Shown here in pieces: positions 22,488 to 33,588 of a stretch of 64,000 nucleotides of DNA. The stretch's first letter is position 1. Every line of letters begins with the position of its first letter. Origin of the DNA: Tolumonas auensis DSM 9187 (GTDB taxonomy: Bacteria > Pseudomonadota > Gammaproteobacteria > Enterobacterales > Aeromonadaceae); NCBI RefSeq assembly GCF_000023065.1, contig NC_012691.1, forward strand, positions 2,586,501 through 2,650,500, written 5' to 3'. A program made the position numbers and the translations under genes. Under the pieces are notes generated by a model, which saw only the letters and a list, made by a program, of their open reading frames with translations, was not told the DNA's origin and did no database searches.

Positions 22488-23659
22488 TAGTATCTCCCGC
22501 TCGTACGGCTGCTATCACGTAAAGGCTGACTGTCAGTTACGCTATCAGTGCCGCTGTCATTCTCTGTAGGTGTATTTGACTGCGTATTATTTACAGTCGA
22601 AGAGAGTGACGGGGTCATACTGTCTTTTCTGGTGTTTGTCTGTGTTGCATTCATTTTATCAAGAGGCAGATAAATAACATTATTGTTTCCTTTAGGAACA
22701 TCAATCAGCACTTTATTTGTCTTCTGATATAACTCTTCCATCGTGTCCAGATACAAGCGTTCACGCGTCAGTTGTGGTGCTGCAATATACTCCGGCAATA
22801 ACTGGTTAAAGCGGGCAACTTCACCGGTAGCTCTTAATACCACCTGCTCTTTATAGCCCAGAGACTCTTCTTCCAGTCGCTTAACCTGTCCACGCGCTTT
22901 TGGTTCTGTTTCACGCGCATAGGCTTCTGCTTCACGGAGGAAACGTTGTTCATCTTCCTGAGCAGAAATAGCATCATCGAAAGCATCTTTAACTTCTTCC
23001 GGCGGGCGCGCCGGCAAGAAGTTCACATCAACGATGGCAAGCCCCATGCGGTAAGGTTCAACGATTTCTTCCAGTACCTGCCAGGTATTCTGACGAACCT
23101 TCTCACGTCCCCGGGTCAGCAAATCATCCATACTGGTATGACCCACAACATAGCGTAATGCGCTGTCGGTCGCTTCCCGCAGGCTGTTATCAGCATCAGT
23201 CACACTAAACAGATATTCACGCGGATTAACAACACGGTATTGCACATCCATTTCGACACGGACAACGTTTTCATCCTGCGTCAGCATAAACCCGGAAGAT
23301 GGCATGGACTTAACAGATTCCACATCAACAGGTATCACCTTGTCGACAAAGGTCCATTTCCAGCGCAAACCGGGATCGACTGTTTCGTGATATTTACCGA
23401 AACGCAGCACGACACCACGCTCAGCTTCTTCAATAGTATAGAAACCACTACCGATCCAAATCACAACTGCCAGTAAAGCAAAAATAATAAGACCAGTACT
23501 GCCGCCTGAACTCTGACCACCAAATGTGCCGGTCAATCGCTCCCTGACACTTTTCAGCAGTTTATCTAGATCAGGCGGGATCTGACTTTTCCCTGTGTTC
23601 TTCCAGGGGTCTCGATCTTTGTCTTTGTCATTATTGTTTCCAGGCTCATTCCAGGCCAT
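22487..23659 (-). CDS. hflK: FtsH protease modulator HflK
   Basis: The 390 residues include a glycine/asparagine-rich cytoplasmic start (MAWNEPGNNNDKDKDRDPW), a membrane segment at about 57-73, the SPFH domain (EEAERGVVLRFGKYHET) and a Ser/Thr/Asn-rich tail. It is the partner of HflC and is read from the hfq-hflX transcript. Confidence 0.96.
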   Translation of the reverse strand: MAWNEPGNNNDKDKDRDPWKNTGKSQIPPDLDKLLKSVRERLTGTFGGQSSGGSTGLIIFALLAVVIWIGSGFYTIEEAERGVVLRFGKYHETVDPGLRWKWTFVDKVIPVDVESVKSMPSSGFMLTQDENVVRVEMDVQYRVVNPREYLFSVTDADNSLREATDSALRYVVGHTSMDDLLTRGREKVRQNTWQVLEEIVEPYRMGLAIVDVNFLPARPPEEVKDAFDDAISAQEDEQRFLREAEAYARETEPKARGQVKRLEEESLGYKEQVVLRATGEVARFNQLLPEYIAAPQLTRERLYLDTMEELYQKTNKVLIDVPKGNNNVIYLPLDKMNATQTNTRKDSMTPSLSSTVNNTQSNTPTENDSGTDSVTDSQPLRDSSRTSGRY

Positions 23660-23711
23660 TCGAGTCTCCGTTGATTCTCATATTGTGTCTAATATACAAA
23701 TAATTAACACA

Positions 23712-25019
23712 TTATTGCTTAACGATGAAGTTAAGAATATCCGGTCCTTCTTGTTTCACAAGACGCAGCCATTCCACTTCAGAAAGACGGATTTGCACGA
23801 TGCAATTACCATCTTCGGCATAATTTTCACGCTGTATTGCCTTAAGTTCATATAACCGGCTGCGTAAACGGGCTGCTGATACAGGTAGTTTGAGCTGATG
23901 CTCAACAATCTGAACACTCAATAACTCATCTAGCACCGTCAACAGTAGATCGGTCCCCTCACCCGTTAGCGCGGATAACCATACAGCAACAGGCTTGCCT
24001 GTGTCATCTCGCTCAATCCGAGGTATTCCTTCGGGAAGACAATCAACTTTGTTATACACCAGCAGCTGAGGCACTTCATCGGCTTCGATTTCGTGCAGAA
24101 CTTCATTTACCTGTGCCATGTTATCTTGTACTCGTTCATCGGCACAATCGATCACATGCAACTGTAAATCAGCTTCACGGGTTTCCTGCAATGTGGCTTT
24201 AAATGCTGCAACCAGATCATGTGGCAGGTGTCGTATAAATCCAACTGTATCCGCCAATACCACCGGACCGAGCCGTTCCAGTTCAATCCGGCGTAAAGTC
24301 GGATCAAGTGTGGCGAATAACTGATCCGCCGCATAAACCTTAGATTGAGTCATGCGGTTAAACAATGTGGATTTACCGGCATTGGTATATCCCACCAGAG
24401 ACACGACAGGGATCGCATTCCGCACCCGGGCACGACGCCCCTGTTCACGCTGTTTCTCAACCTTTTCCAACCGACCCAGAATATTAGAGATCTTTTCCCG
24501 GATAAGCCGACGATCAGTTTCCAGCTGTGTTTCACCCGGCCCTCTCAGACCAATCCCGCCTTTCTGACGCTCAAGATGTGTCCAGCCACGAACCAGACGA
24601 CTGGATATATGACGCAATTGCGCCAGTTCTACCTGAAGTTTACCTTCATGCGTCCGGGCCCGCTGGGCAAAAATATCAAGGATAAGTGTGGTGCGATCAA
24701 GCACACGACATTCGAACATCCGTTCGAGATTTCGCTCCTGCGCTGGCGTTAAGGCATGGTTAAAGATAACCAGATCAGCTTGTAAGCGATGCACTTCCTG
24801 AGCAATTTCATCAGCCTTACCAGTACCGACAAAAAATTTGGCCTGCGGGGAATCACGACGGGTTGTAATGGTGCCCAGGATGGTAGCACCTGCGGATGTG
24901 GCCAGCATTTCCAGCTCACGTAAATCTTCTCTGGCTGTTTCGTCTCTGAAATCAACATGGACCAGAAGAGCCTGTTCTCCGCCTTGATAGCGTTCAAACA
25001 AGAGATAACTCCTCAGCAA
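23712..25019 (-). CDS. hflX: Ribosome-splitting GTPase HflX
   Basis: HflX rescues stalled ribosomes by splitting them. The 435 residues hold the N-terminal HflX domain (KFFVGTGKADEIA), the glycine-rich helical linker (KGGIGLRGPGETQLETDRR) and the G domain with G1 GYTNAGKST and G3 DTVGFIRHLP. It follows hfq after a small hairpin. Confidence 0.96.
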   Translation of the reverse strand: MLRSYLLFERYQGGEQALLVHVDFRDETAREDLRELEMLATSAGATILGTITTRRDSPQAKFFVGTGKADEIAQEVHRLQADLVIFNHALTPAQERNLERMFECRVLDRTTLILDIFAQRARTHEGKLQVELAQLRHISSRLVRGWTHLERQKGGIGLRGPGETQLETDRRLIREKISNILGRLEKVEKQREQGRRARVRNAIPVVSLVGYTNAGKSTLFNRMTQSKVYAADQLFATLDPTLRRIELERLGPVVLADTVGFIRHLPHDLVAAFKATLQETREADLQLHVIDCADERVQDNMAQVNEVLHEIEADEVPQLLVYNKVDCLPEGIPRIERDDTGKPVAVWLSALTGEGTDLLLTVLDELLSVQIVEHQLKLPVSAARLRSRLYELKAIQRENYAEDGNCIVQIRLSEVEWLRLVKQEGPDILNFIVKQ

Positions 25020-25032
25020 CTAACAACGAAAT

Positions 25033-25051
25033 CCCTGCCATAACAGCAGGG
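25033..25051 (-). terminator. Weak hairpin between hfq and hflX
   Basis: CCCTGC and GCAGGG form a 6-bp stem with a 7-nt loop in the 41-bp hfq-hflX gap. The bases after it on the minus strand (ATTTCGTTG) are only moderately T-rich, so it may attenuate rather than stop transcription or may stabilise hfq mRNA. Confidence 0.5.
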
Positions 25052-25060
25052 AAAAGCAGG

Positions 25061-25318
25061 TTACTCTTCAGACTGTGAATCACTGTCACCAGCAGCGGGT
25101 GCAGTGTGATGCGCTACCGGACGAGCAGGAACCACGGTAGAGATTGCGTGCTTATAAACCATCTGACTGACTGTGTTTTTCAGCAAAATAACAAATTGAT
25201 CGAATGATTCGACCTGTCCTTGCAGCTTAATACCATTGACCAGATAGATAGATACAGGAATACGCTCACGACGTAACGCATTCAAAAATGGATCTTGTAA
25301 GGATTGCCCCTTAGCCAT
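25061..25318 (-). CDS. hfq: RNA chaperone Hfq
   Basis: The 85 residues start [20 protein letters not shown]. The Sm1 motif ([19 protein letters not shown]) and Sm2 motif ([10 protein letters not shown]) form the hexameric ring that pairs small RNAs with mRNAs. A short acidic tail ends in SQSEE. It lies between miaA and hflX as in E. coli. Confidence 0.98.
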   Translation of the reverse strand: MAKGQSLQDPFLNALRRERIPVSIYLVNGIKLQGQVESFDQFVILLKNTVSQMVYKHAISTVVPARPVAHHTAPAAGDSDSQSEE

Positions 25319-25391
25319 GTTATTGTCCTTATACTTTTGTTTTAATTGAGCAAGGCGTTAAATATTAAAGTAGCAGATATTATTGAGGACG

Positions 25392-26339
25392 TCATGCGCT
25401 TGTGAGGCTGTGACAGATAATATCTGCGTTATTGATTGCGCCAGTTTCAAGCCAGGTCACGTTTTGCCAACTTCTTAACCAGGTCATCTGTCGCTTCGCC
25501 AGCTGGCAGGTAGCAACGATGCCACGATAGACCATTTCGTCATAGCTGATTTGCCCATCCAGATATTCCCACATCTGCCGGTAGCCGACACAGCGGATCG
25601 ATGGTAAATCAGCATTCAAATCACCACGGTCATACAACGCACGGACTTCCTGTTCAAAGCCCTGAGATAACATCAGATGAAAGCGCTCAGCGATACGTTG
25701 CCGTAATAACTCCCGATCTGTCGGCGCAATTGCAAATTGCAGCGTACGGTAAGGAAGTTGTTCGCCTTTGGTTTGCGTCAGTTCAGTCAGGGTTTGCCCA
25801 CTGATGCGGTAAACCTCAAGTGCACGCGATAAGCGCTGCGGATCATTCGGATGAATACGCGCTGCCGCTACAGGATCAATACTTTGTAATTGAGCATGCA
25901 ATGCTTCCCAGCCTGACAGGCTGGCTTCAGCTTCTATTGCCTGCCGGATAAGCGGATCAGCTGCCGGCAGCGGTGATAGTCCTTCCAGCAACGCTTTGTA
26001 ATAAAGCATTGTTCCGCCAACCAGTAACGGAATACGTCCTTGTGCAACGATGGTTTCTATTTCACGTAATGCATCCTGTCGGAAATCCGCAGCAGAATAG
26101 GTCTGAAACGGATCCCGTATATCCAGCAAGCGATGCGGAGCCTGAGCCAGTTCTTCAGCAGTAGGTTTTGCCGTGCCGATGTCCATTCCACGATAGATCA
26201 ATGCTGAATCAACACTGATGATGTCACACGGTAAGCGCTTTACTAATTCGATAGCCAGAGCCGTTTTACCGGATGCTGTTGGGCCCATAAGAAATATCAC
26301 AGGCGGGTGACGCGGATCAGTCACGGGAGAAAACCTCAA
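25392..26339 (-). CDS. miaA: tRNA dimethylallyltransferase MiaA
   Basis: MiaA adds the isopentenyl group to A37 of tRNAs that read U-starting codons. The 315 residues contain the P-loop MGPTASGKT, the [16 protein letters not shown] segment and the tRNA-binding QMTWLRSW region near the end. It overlaps mutL by 23 nt. Confidence 0.97.
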   Translation of the reverse strand: MRFSPVTDPRHPPVIFLMGPTASGKTALAIELVKRLPCDIISVDSALIYRGMDIGTAKPTAEELAQAPHRLLDIRDPFQTYSAADFRQDALREIETIVAQGRIPLLVGGTMLYYKALLEGLSPLPAADPLIRQAIEAEASLSGWEALHAQLQSIDPVAAARIHPNDPQRLSRALEVYRISGQTLTELTQTKGEQLPYRTLQFAIAPTDRELLRQRIAERFHLMLSQGFEQEVRALYDRGDLNADLPSIRCVGYRQMWEYLDGQISYDEMVYRGIVATCQLAKRQMTWLRSWQNVTWLETGAINNADIICHSLTSA

Positions 26340-28101
26340 GAATGTTGGTTAGATCAACGGAGCGCATCAATTGGGTGTTGTTCTGCCAGTCAGCAACGTT
26401 CTGCTGTAACCAAAGCCATAGTGAGCGGGCAGAATCCATTGAATAATGATGTGGAATAAGCCCCGGTAACTTTAACCAGGTAGCTATAAATGAATGCCAT
26501 TCCTGATGCGACAAAGCGACCGGATACCTCTCCAGTAAACTCAGCATCGCAGGAATGGTGGAAGCCATGTCCGTCTGACGTAGTAATGCAGGAACAGCCT
26601 GAATAATAATCTGCTTGTTCTTATGCGTGTTATAACGAAGCCCCAGCTTTTGTAGCCAGATCCCATATTCAGCTAACCACTCATGAGGTCGGGCAATGTC
26701 AAGGCGTTGCGGAATCAATAAAGGCTGAGCTATCAGCCCCTCATTGAAGGACGCATTACATTGAGTTAACCACTGCAGAGACTGGATGGCCACAAGATCG
26801 GACAGGTATAAGGTATCGTCCTGCGCTGATAACAAATACCGCTGCTGAATCAGACGTAATACCGGCCAATCTGAATTATCAGGAGCAGCAACACTTCCTG
26901 CCTCCCGGCTAACTGGAATAGATGGTAATTCGGAAGTGAGCAGTTGCCCGTATGATCGCAGTTGCGAACCCGATGGTGATGAATACCCACCGGTCGGCGC
27001 ACTGTACTGATGCTGGCCTGTTGCCCGGTTTTTTAACGGTGAAACCGGATAATCCGGCGCCGCATCTTCAATTCCGGAAAACACAGCATCCGGCGCATTT
27101 TCACTGTATGCCGTCTGTAATGCCTGCCTGATCACTTGTACGATAAAATCATGTACCTGTCGTGATTCATGAAAACGGACTTCATGCTTGGATGGATGAA
27201 CATTAACATCGACCTGATGCGGATCCAGCTCCAGATACAGGATATAAGCCGGCTGGAAAGAGGTACCGGTACATTCACTGTATGCCTGACGGATAGCATG
27301 ATTCAGTAATTTATCCCGGATCATCCGTCCATTAACGTAACAGTACTGCACTTCATTGATAGCGGTCAGTGGCTGCGGTGCCAGCCAGCCATACAGATGC
27401 AGACCGAGATGCTCACTATCGATCCGTAATGCCGCCTGCATAAATTCAGCACCACATGCCTGAACAACCCGTTGTTCCTGCTGTGATTCCGTTTGTGCCG
27501 GGCGATATTGCCGTAATAATTTACCGTTATGTTTGAGATTAATCGCGACATCAAAACGACTGAGCGCCAGTCGCCGTAACAACTCATCAATATGCGCAAA
27601 TTCTGTTTTTTCGCTCCGCAGGAAACGACGTCGTGCGGGTGTATTGAAAAAAAGATCCAACACCTCAACTGTCGTCCCGACCGGATGGGCGGCAGGTTTG
27701 ACGGTTACCGCCATCTCTCGCCCTTCCGCATACGCCTGCCAGGCTTCATGTTGTCCGGCTGTACGGGATGTCAGCGTCAGGCGGGAAACTGAACTGATAG
27801 ACGCTAATGCTTCGCCACGAAATCCGAGGCTTGCGATGTGTTCCAGATCATCCAATGTAGCCACTTTGGATGTGGCATGCCTGGCCAGAGCAAGAGCAAG
27901 CTCTGTTCCGCAAATGCCACCGCCGTTATCTCGGACCCGGATCAGCTGACAGCCGCCTTTTTCCAGCTCGACATCAATTCTGTTGGCACCGGCATCCAGA
28001 CTATTTTCCACCAGCTCTTTGATCACCGAGGCCGGTCGTTCAACGACCTCCCCGGCGGCTATCTGGTTGGCCAGAATTGGTGGCAGAATTTGAATTGGCA
28101 T
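26317..28101 (-). CDS. mutL: DNA mismatch repair protein MutL
   Basis: The 594 residues hold the GHKL ATPase domain ([25 protein letters not shown] split over motif [17 protein letters not shown]) and a C-terminal dimerisation domain. No DQHAxxE endonuclease motif is visible, which fits a MutL that works with MutH in methyl-directed repair. It sits one base after amiB. Confidence 0.97.
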   Translation of the reverse strand: MPIQILPPILANQIAAGEVVERPASVIKELVENSLDAGANRIDVELEKGGCQLIRVRDNGGGICGTELALALARHATSKVATLDDLEHIASLGFRGEALASISSVSRLTLTSRTAGQHEAWQAYAEGREMAVTVKPAAHPVGTTVEVLDLFFNTPARRRFLRSEKTEFAHIDELLRRLALSRFDVAINLKHNGKLLRQYRPAQTESQQEQRVVQACGAEFMQAALRIDSEHLGLHLYGWLAPQPLTAINEVQYCYVNGRMIRDKLLNHAIRQAYSECTGTSFQPAYILYLELDPHQVDVNVHPSKHEVRFHESRQVHDFIVQVIRQALQTAYSENAPDAVFSGIEDAAPDYPVSPLKNRATGQHQYSAPTGGYSSPSGSQLRSYGQLLTSELPSIPVSREAGSVAAPDNSDWPVLRLIQQRYLLSAQDDTLYLSDLVAIQSLQWLTQCNASFNEGLIAQPLLIPQRLDIARPHEWLAEYGIWLQKLGLRYNTHKNKQIIIQAVPALLRQTDMASTIPAMLSLLERYPVALSHQEWHSFIATWLKLPGLIPHHYSMDSARSLWLWLQQNVADWQNNTQLMRSVDLTNILEVFSRD

Positions 28102-28102
28102 A

Positions 28103-29698
28103 TCAGATCGCAGGAATGATGATCACTTGTCCAATCAACAGATTGTCGGACTTCAGTTTGTTCTTATTGCGGATAGCACTCTGGCTTACACCGTACTGAG
28201 ATGCCAGACCGGATAAACTTTCCCCTGTTTTCACCACATGTTTACGGTAATCCGCTGTTGCAGAAAGCATGGCTTTATTGGTGGATGACTTTACAAAAGT
28301 ACCGCCCGATTTTGACTGCCTACGACTGTAATAATCTGTGACACCTCTGAATATTGCCTTAGCCAGCTGAGACTGATACTGAGCAGAAGCGAGTAACCGT
28401 TCTTCCTGTGGATTAGAAATAAAGCCGGTCTCGATCAGCAGCGAAGGAATATCCGGTGCTTTCAGCACGGCAAGGCTGGCGTGTTCCGGTCGTTTCTTAT
28501 GCAGACTGGCAACATTTCCTATCCGGCGTAATACCCGTCTGCCGATGTCATAACCTTCACTGCGGGAGTTATCCCAGGAAAGATCAAGTATGGTTTGTGC
28601 CAGATATGGATTAGGTTCAGTTTCTGCGATGACCTTACCGGCCCCACCGAGCAATTCGGTATGTTTCTTCTGCTGAACCAATAACTTATCCATTTCCTTA
28701 TCAACCCGCTTCGCAGACAAAATCCACACCGATGCCCCACGAACAGAGCTTTTAGGGCCACTATCGGCATGGATTGAAATCAGTAACCTGGCTTTTTTTC
28801 TTCGGGCAATTGCAGACCGCTCATCAAGTTCAACAAAATTATCTTTGGAACGCGTCATGATAGCCCGCATACCAGGCTGATTATTAATCAGATTTGCCAG
28901 ATTACGGGCTATTGCCAGAGTCACTGTCTTTTCGTAGGTATTACCAGGCCCGATAGCGCCAGGATCCTTTCCGCCATGTCCGGCGTCAATCGCAACGATA
29001 AACGGACCACCGCCGGAAGGTAATATGGCTTTGCTGGTATCCGGTGCATCATCCGGTTCGTCAACAACTGAGGAAGAAGATGAGTCCGGTGCAGACAATT
29101 CTTCTTTTGAAATCAAATCGCTCATCTTTATCACGCGACCAGCTACAGCTTTGTCAATTTTCGCAGTCGGCGATACGGTCTGTAATGAAGAAGAGGCTCC
29201 CTTATTACGGGGTAGCGCAGCAACAGCCTGAGGCTCTTTTACTAACGCAGCTTCAGCCGATGGAATAGTGCTGGTGCTACCAGCGATGCCTTTTTTGGCG
29301 ATTAAGGTGCCACGTTTAATATCTATAACCAGGCGGTGATTGCGATAATTTGCCTGTGGAGCCAGCGAGAATATTTGTGGTTTAACGCCATCCGCTAACA
29401 CAAACTCAACCCGCACAACATTCGCGGGCAAAGTAGTACGGCGGATACTGTTCAGAAAGCCTTCACAGCCTGCAGTACGGGGAACTGGGAAAAGCTGGCC
29501 GGTAATATCCTGAAAATCAACAATCAGGCTATTCGTGCCGGTATCAATGGTAAAGCTGTAAACGGGCTGATTTTCGAGATCGAAAACCATACGCACTTTC
29601 TCCGCTGTCGGAGCAATACGCAATTTTTTAATCTGATTTGCCGCTGCCGGCCAGGCCGCCAGTACAGCTAATAAAATAAGAAGAAATCTGATTTTCAC
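28103..29698 (-). CDS. amiB: N-acetylmuramoyl-L-alanine amidase AmiB
   Basis: AmiB cleaves septal peptidoglycan once activated by EnvC-type proteins. The 531 residues show a signal peptide (cleaved near PAAANQ), an AMIN domain (residues ~25-130), a Ser/Pro-rich linker, the amidase_3 domain ([15 protein letters not shown], with zinc ligands including SIHAD) and one LysM module at the C-terminus ([15 protein letters not shown]). It overlaps tsaE by 4 nt. Confidence 0.95.
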   Translation of the reverse strand: MKIRFLLILLAVLAAWPAAANQIKKLRIAPTAEKVRMVFDLENQPVYSFTIDTGTNSLIVDFQDITGQLFPVPRTAGCEGFLNSIRRTTLPANVVRVEFVLADGVKPQIFSLAPQANYRNHRLVIDIKRGTLIAKKGIAGSTSTIPSAEAALVKEPQAVAALPRNKGASSSLQTVSPTAKIDKAVAGRVIKMSDLISKEELSAPDSSSSSVVDEPDDAPDTSKAILPSGGGPFIVAIDAGHGGKDPGAIGPGNTYEKTVTLAIARNLANLINNQPGMRAIMTRSKDNFVELDERSAIARRKKARLLISIHADSGPKSSVRGASVWILSAKRVDKEMDKLLVQQKKHTELLGGAGKVIAETEPNPYLAQTILDLSWDNSRSEGYDIGRRVLRRIGNVASLHKKRPEHASLAVLKAPDIPSLLIETGFISNPQEERLLASAQYQSQLAKAIFRGVTDYYSRRQSKSGGTFVKSSTNKAMLSATADYRKHVVKTGESLSGLASQYGVSQSAIRNKNKLKSDNLLIGQVIIIPAI

Positions 29699-30162
29699 GA
29701 TAGATTCAATTTAGCAACAATCATTGCGCCGATGTCAGAACGGGAAGTTATTTCTGCCCTTCTGGCTCCATGTTCATAATGTAATGTAATTTCCAGATCC
29801 GGTACTGGTAACCAACCAACCCCTTTTTCCGGCCATTCGATCAGGCATAAACAATCAGGGGCAAAGTAATCACGGATCCCCATAAACTCCAGTTCTTCAG
29901 GATCCGCCAGGCGATAGAGATCAAAATGGTAAACCTGCCATTTCGGAAGTTCATAAGCTTCAACCAGTGTATAGGTTGGGCTTTTTACTTTGCCCTGATG
30001 ACCAAGCGCCTGAACAAATCCCCGCGATAATGTTGTTTTTCCGGCTCCCAGATCGCCATGCAAAAAAATAGTTGTAGACTGATCACAGGCGTGAGCCAGT
30101 TCAGCACCTAATGCAACGGTCGCATCGCTGTCATTGAGAGTTCGTATCAGCGTTTTTTCCAT
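29695..30162 (-). CDS. tsaE: tRNA threonylcarbamoyladenosine biosynthesis ATPase TsaE
   Basis: TsaE drives t6A37 formation with TsaB and TsaD. The 155 residues contain Walker [11 protein letters not shown] and the signatures [12 protein letters not shown] and [19 protein letters not shown] start at the ATG at 30162 ([11 protein letters not shown]), which has an AAAGG site, although the frame is open further up. The gene overlaps nnr by 32 nt, as similar overlaps occur elsewhere. Confidence 0.95.
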   Translation of the reverse strand: MEKTLIRTLNDSDATVALGAELAHACDQSTTIFLHGDLGAGKTTLSRGFVQALGHQGKVKSPTYTLVEAYELPKWQVYHFDLYRLADPEELEFMGIRDYFAPDCLCLIEWPEKGVGWLPVPDLEITLHYEHGARRAEITSRSDIGAMIVAKLNLS

Positions 30163-31663
30163 GTTGATACCTTTGAGGATTGGCCAGTTTTTGTAACCAG
30201 AAAAATAAATCCGAAGCCAGCATGCCCCGTTCACCATGTTCTTTAGCTATTTCATTTGCTGCTTTACCATGAAGCAATGCCCCACAGCAGGCCGCATCAT
30301 AAAGCGGTAAGCCTTGTGCCAGAAGGGCCGCTATAATGCCAGAAAGTACATCCCCCATGCCACCACTGGCCATGCCAGGATTACCTTCGGTACAAATTGC
30401 GATCTGTTTACCATCAGAAATCAGCGTACCAAATCCTTTTAATAATACCACGCCACCATAACGATGCTGTAATTCCTGAACAGCGGCGAAACGATCGCTC
30501 TGCACATCCGCGCTGGTACACTGTAATAATCTGGCCGCTTCCCCGGGATGCGGCGTTAACACCCAGTTATGACGGACCTGAGGCTCTTGTGCCAGCCAGT
30601 TTAATGCATCGGCATCAACCACCATCTTGCCATGGTAAGAAAGAAGGTGTTGCCATTGTTGCTGCCCCCACTCATCCAGCCCAAGCCCGGGGCCAGCTAC
30701 CAGCACATCCGGCCAGCAGAGAGTATCTGCTGCTAACTCATGACAGAACATCAGTTCCGGACGGCCACTGAATACCAACTGCCGGTTCTCCGGATGACAG
30801 AAGATTTTAACTAATCCGGCACCTGTACGTAATGCAGCCTCACCCGCCAGACGAATAGCGCCCGGCATTCCCGGCCCCCCCCCTGCCAGCAGCACCTTTC
30901 CGCAATCACCTTTGTGTGCAGTGCGGGGTCTGGGGAAAAGTGACTGGGCGACGCGGTCATAACTCATGATGTGAATACCGCCGATATCGCAATATCCGGC
31001 TGCACCATTTTTTAAATCGGAGAGATAAAGATCGCCAGTATAATCAGCAGCCAAGCCGGTGAGTAATCCGCATTTCAGGGCAACGAATGTCAGTGTTGCT
31101 GCCGCATGGACAGCACCGCCCAGCGGCATGCCGGTATCGGCGTTTAATCCGCTCGGAATGTCAACTGCCAGAACGGGTACTGCCTGGCGATTGATAAACT
31201 GGATCCACGCCAGCAGCTCTCCACGCAACGGTGTTGACGGCCCGATTCCCAGCAAGGCATCAATAATCAGATCGGGTTTACCATGCAACGTATGCAATCC
31301 GCTGCATTTGCCTCCGGCATTCAGCCAGTCACGTCGGGCTTGTTCTGCCGGGATGCCGGGTGGCGGTTCATCAAATGCAACCACTTCGACGTTATAGCCA
31401 GCCAGCTTTGCCAATCGGGCAAGCACATAACCATCGCCACCGTTATTACCTTTGCCGCAAAAAATCCACAAATGCCTCGCGGAGGGCCAGCGTAACTGCA
31501 AAGCCTGGAACAAAGCGTCTCCGGCACGCTGCATCAGTTGATACATGGAAACATGCTGAACGGCGACCAGCTGCTGTTCCATCTGCCGGATCTGTTCGGT
31601 GCGCCAACTGTACTGTGGTAAACTGTCGCAAATTTTGGTGATAACCGGTGCGCTGTGATTCAT
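30131..31663 (-). CDS. nnr: Bifunctional NAD(P)H-hydrate epimerase / ADP-dependent dehydratase (Nnr)
   Basis: Nnr repairs hydrated NAD(P)H. An N-terminal YjeF epimerase domain ([20 protein letters not shown]) and a C-terminal dehydratase domain ([34 protein letters not shown]) make about 510 residues. The ATG at 31663 is preferred. It shares the tetranucleotide CATG with the oppositely oriented queG start, so the two 5' ends fully overlap. Confidence 0.95.
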   Translation of the reverse strand: MNHSAPVITKICDSLPQYSWRTEQIRQMEQQLVAVQHVSMYQLMQRAGDALFQALQLRWPSARHLWIFCGKGNNGGDGYVLARLAKLAGYNVEVVAFDEPPPGIPAEQARRDWLNAGGKCSGLHTLHGKPDLIIDALLGIGPSTPLRGELLAWIQFINRQAVPVLAVDIPSGLNADTGMPLGGAVHAAATLTFVALKCGLLTGLAADYTGDLYLSDLKNGAAGYCDIGGIHIMSYDRVAQSLFPRPRTAHKGDCGKVLLAGGGPGMPGAIRLAGEAALRTGAGLVKIFCHPENRQLVFSGRPELMFCHELAADTLCWPDVLVAGPGLGLDEWGQQQWQHLLSYHGKMVVDADALNWLAQEPQVRHNWVLTPHPGEAARLLQCTSADVQSDRFAAVQELQHRYGGVVLLKGFGTLISDGKQIAICTEGNPGMASGGMGDVLSGIIAALLAQGLPLYDAACCGALLHGKAANEIAKEHGERGMLASDLFFWLQKLANPQRYQHGKNADTNSQ

Positions 31664-32789
31664 GACATTCACGCTCGATCTGCAAAAGTTAGCCCACGAT
31701 ATCAAGCTATGGGGACTAGAGCTAGGCTTTGATCAGGTCGGGATCACAGACTGCGATTTAACTCATGAAGAGACCCGCCTGGAAAGCTGGCTAGCCAAAG
31801 GCTATCACGGTGAAATGGAATACATGGCCCGCCATGGCCTGATGCGGGCCCGTCCATCTGAACTGCAACCCGGCACCCGTTCTGTTATCTCTGTACGCAT
31901 GAATTACCTGCCTCCCGTGGCAAAAGTGGCTGAAACGCTGGATAACCCGGCACATGCATACATCAGTCGCTATGCGCTTGGACGTGACTATCACAAAGTT
32001 CTGCGTAACCGTTTAAAGCAGTTAGGTGAACGTATTCAGCAAGCCTGTGGTGAACTGCAATTCCGTCCGTTTGTTGATTCGGCTCCTGTGATGGAACGAC
32101 CGCTGGCTGATAAAGCCGGACTTGGCTGGACCGGGAAACATACGCTGTTGCTCAATCAGCAAGCCGGTTCTTTCTTCTTTCTCGGTGAATTACTGATTGA
32201 TCTGCCCTTGCCCGCAGATCAGCCGGTTGAACCCGCCTGCGGCAACTGTTCTGCCTGCCTGCAGATTTGTCCAACCAATGCCATCGTTGCACCTTATGAA
32301 TTAGATGCCCGTCGCTGTATTTCTTATCTGACCATCGAATTGAATGGCCCGATCCCCGAAGAGTTCCGGCCGCTGATTGGCAACCGGATCTATGGCTGTG
32401 ATGACTGCCAGCTGATTTGCCCGTGGAACCGTTATGCAGTTTCGTCGCCTGAAGCTGACTTTTCACCTCGTCACCAGCTCCATACCCCCGAATTACTGAC
32501 ACTCTGGTCATGGGATGAAAATACTTTTCTGAAAGCGACCGAAGGCAGCCCAATCCGCCGGATTGGCTTTGAAAAATGGCAGCGTAATATTGCCGTTGCA
32601 TTAGGTAACGGACCGGCATCAGAATCCGTTCTTCATGCCCTGCTGGAAAAACGCAGTCACACAACAGAATTAGTGCAAGAGCATATCGACTGGGCATTAC
32701 AGCAATTACAGACTAAACAGATAGCTGACAATAAAAAACATGCACGGCTGATCCGCTGTATTTACAAGGGATTACCTGAACATTCTTAA
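31662..32789 (+). CDS. queG: Epoxyqueuosine reductase QueG
   Basis: QueG is the cobalamin-dependent enzyme for the last step of queuosine formation in tRNA. The 375 residues begin [18 protein letters not shown], matching the E. coli N-terminus. They contain two 4Fe-4S clusters (CGNCSACLQICPTNAI and CDDCQLICPWN) and the conserved catalytic region near PFVDSAPVMERPLA. It diverges from nnr. Confidence 0.96.
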   Translation: MTFTLDLQKLAHDIKLWGLELGFDQVGITDCDLTHEETRLESWLAKGYHGEMEYMARHGLMRARPSELQPGTRSVISVRMNYLPPVAKVAETLDNPAHAYISRYALGRDYHKVLRNRLKQLGERIQQACGELQFRPFVDSAPVMERPLADKAGLGWTGKHTLLLNQQAGSFFFLGELLIDLPLPADQPVEPACGNCSACLQICPTNAIVAPYELDARRCISYLTIELNGPIPEEFRPLIGNRIYGCDDCQLICPWNRYAVSSPEADFSPRHQLHTPELLTLWSWDENTFLKATEGSPIRRIGFEKWQRNIAVALGNGPASESVLHALLEKRSHTTELVQEHIDWALQQLQTKQIADNKKHARLIRCIYKGLPEHS

Positions 32790-32798
32790 GGACTCTTC

Positions 32799-33542
32799 AT
32801 GCATATTTTAGGTGTGGATATTGGTGGTACGGGCATCAAAGCGGCGGTGATCGATACCCGGACAGGCAAACTGATTGGCGACCATAAACGTATTCCGACG
32901 CCGAAACCGGCCACACCGGAAAATATCGCTGCCAGCCTGTCGCATCTGATCACCGAATCTGGCTGGTCAGGTCCGATCGGCTGCGGCTTTCCGGCTACGG
33001 TGCATCATGGTGTTGCTTATAGCGCCAGCAACATCGATCCAAGCTGGATCAATACCGACGCACAAACGCTGTTTTCAGAAATCACCGGTCAGCCCTGCTT
33101 TGTCGTTAATGATGCCGATGCGGCCGGCATGGCCGAGATGCGCTTTGGTGCAGGTCAGAATCAGCATGGCATTACCATTCTGCTGACTATTGGCACCGGT
33201 ATCGGCTCAGCGGTGTTTGTGAATGGCGAATTGCACCCGAATACAGAGCTGGGGCATTTGAAATTTGCCGGCGATATTGCAGAACGTTATTGCGCTGAAT
33301 CGACCCGCATTAATCAGCATCTAAGCTGGCAGGAATGGGGAACCCGCTTTAACGAATACCTGAATCATCTGGAATTTGTGTTTAACCCGGATCGTTTCAT
33401 CATCGGTGGCGGCATCGCTGAGCACATGGATGAGTTTCAATCATTTATTACGACTAAAGCACCGGTACTGGCGGCTCAGAGTCTGAATCAGGCGGGCATT
33501 ATCGGGGCAGCATTATTTGCTGAGAGTCAGTTAAACAAATAA
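32799..33542 (+). CDS. ppgK: ROK-family kinase, probable polyphosphate glucokinase
   Basis: The protein has 247 residues. The ATP-binding start LGVDIGGTGIKAAVID, VVNDADAAGMAEMRFG and LTIGTGIGSAVFVNGEL follow the ROK sugar kinase family. The CxCGxxGC zinc motif of many ROK kinases is absent, and ELGHLKF occupies the substrate region, both as in PpgK. The phosphate donor is inferred from family resemblance. It lies 9 bp behind queG and is probably cotranscribed. Confidence 0.8.
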   Translation: MHILGVDIGGTGIKAAVIDTRTGKLIGDHKRIPTPKPATPENIAASLSHLITESGWSGPIGCGFPATVHHGVAYSASNIDPSWINTDAQTLFSEITGQPCFVVNDADAAGMAEMRFGAGQNQHGITILLTIGTGIGSAVFVNGELHPNTELGHLKFAGDIAERYCAESTRINQHLSWQEWGTRFNEYLNHLEFVFNPDRFIIGGGIAEHMDEFQSFITTKAPVLAAQSLNQAGIIGAALFAESQLNK

Positions 33543-33570
33543 AAAAAGCCTCGTGGTTTAAACGAGGCTT
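33541..33570 (-). terminator. Terminator for the minus-strand SPFH gene
   Basis: AAGCCTCGT and ACGAGGCTT form a 9-bp stem. The minus strand continues with a run of T, so it ends the 33589-34503 gene. Its outer edge touches the ppgK stop codon. Confidence 0.85.
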
Positions 33571-33588
33571 CAGATACCTGTACCTGAT

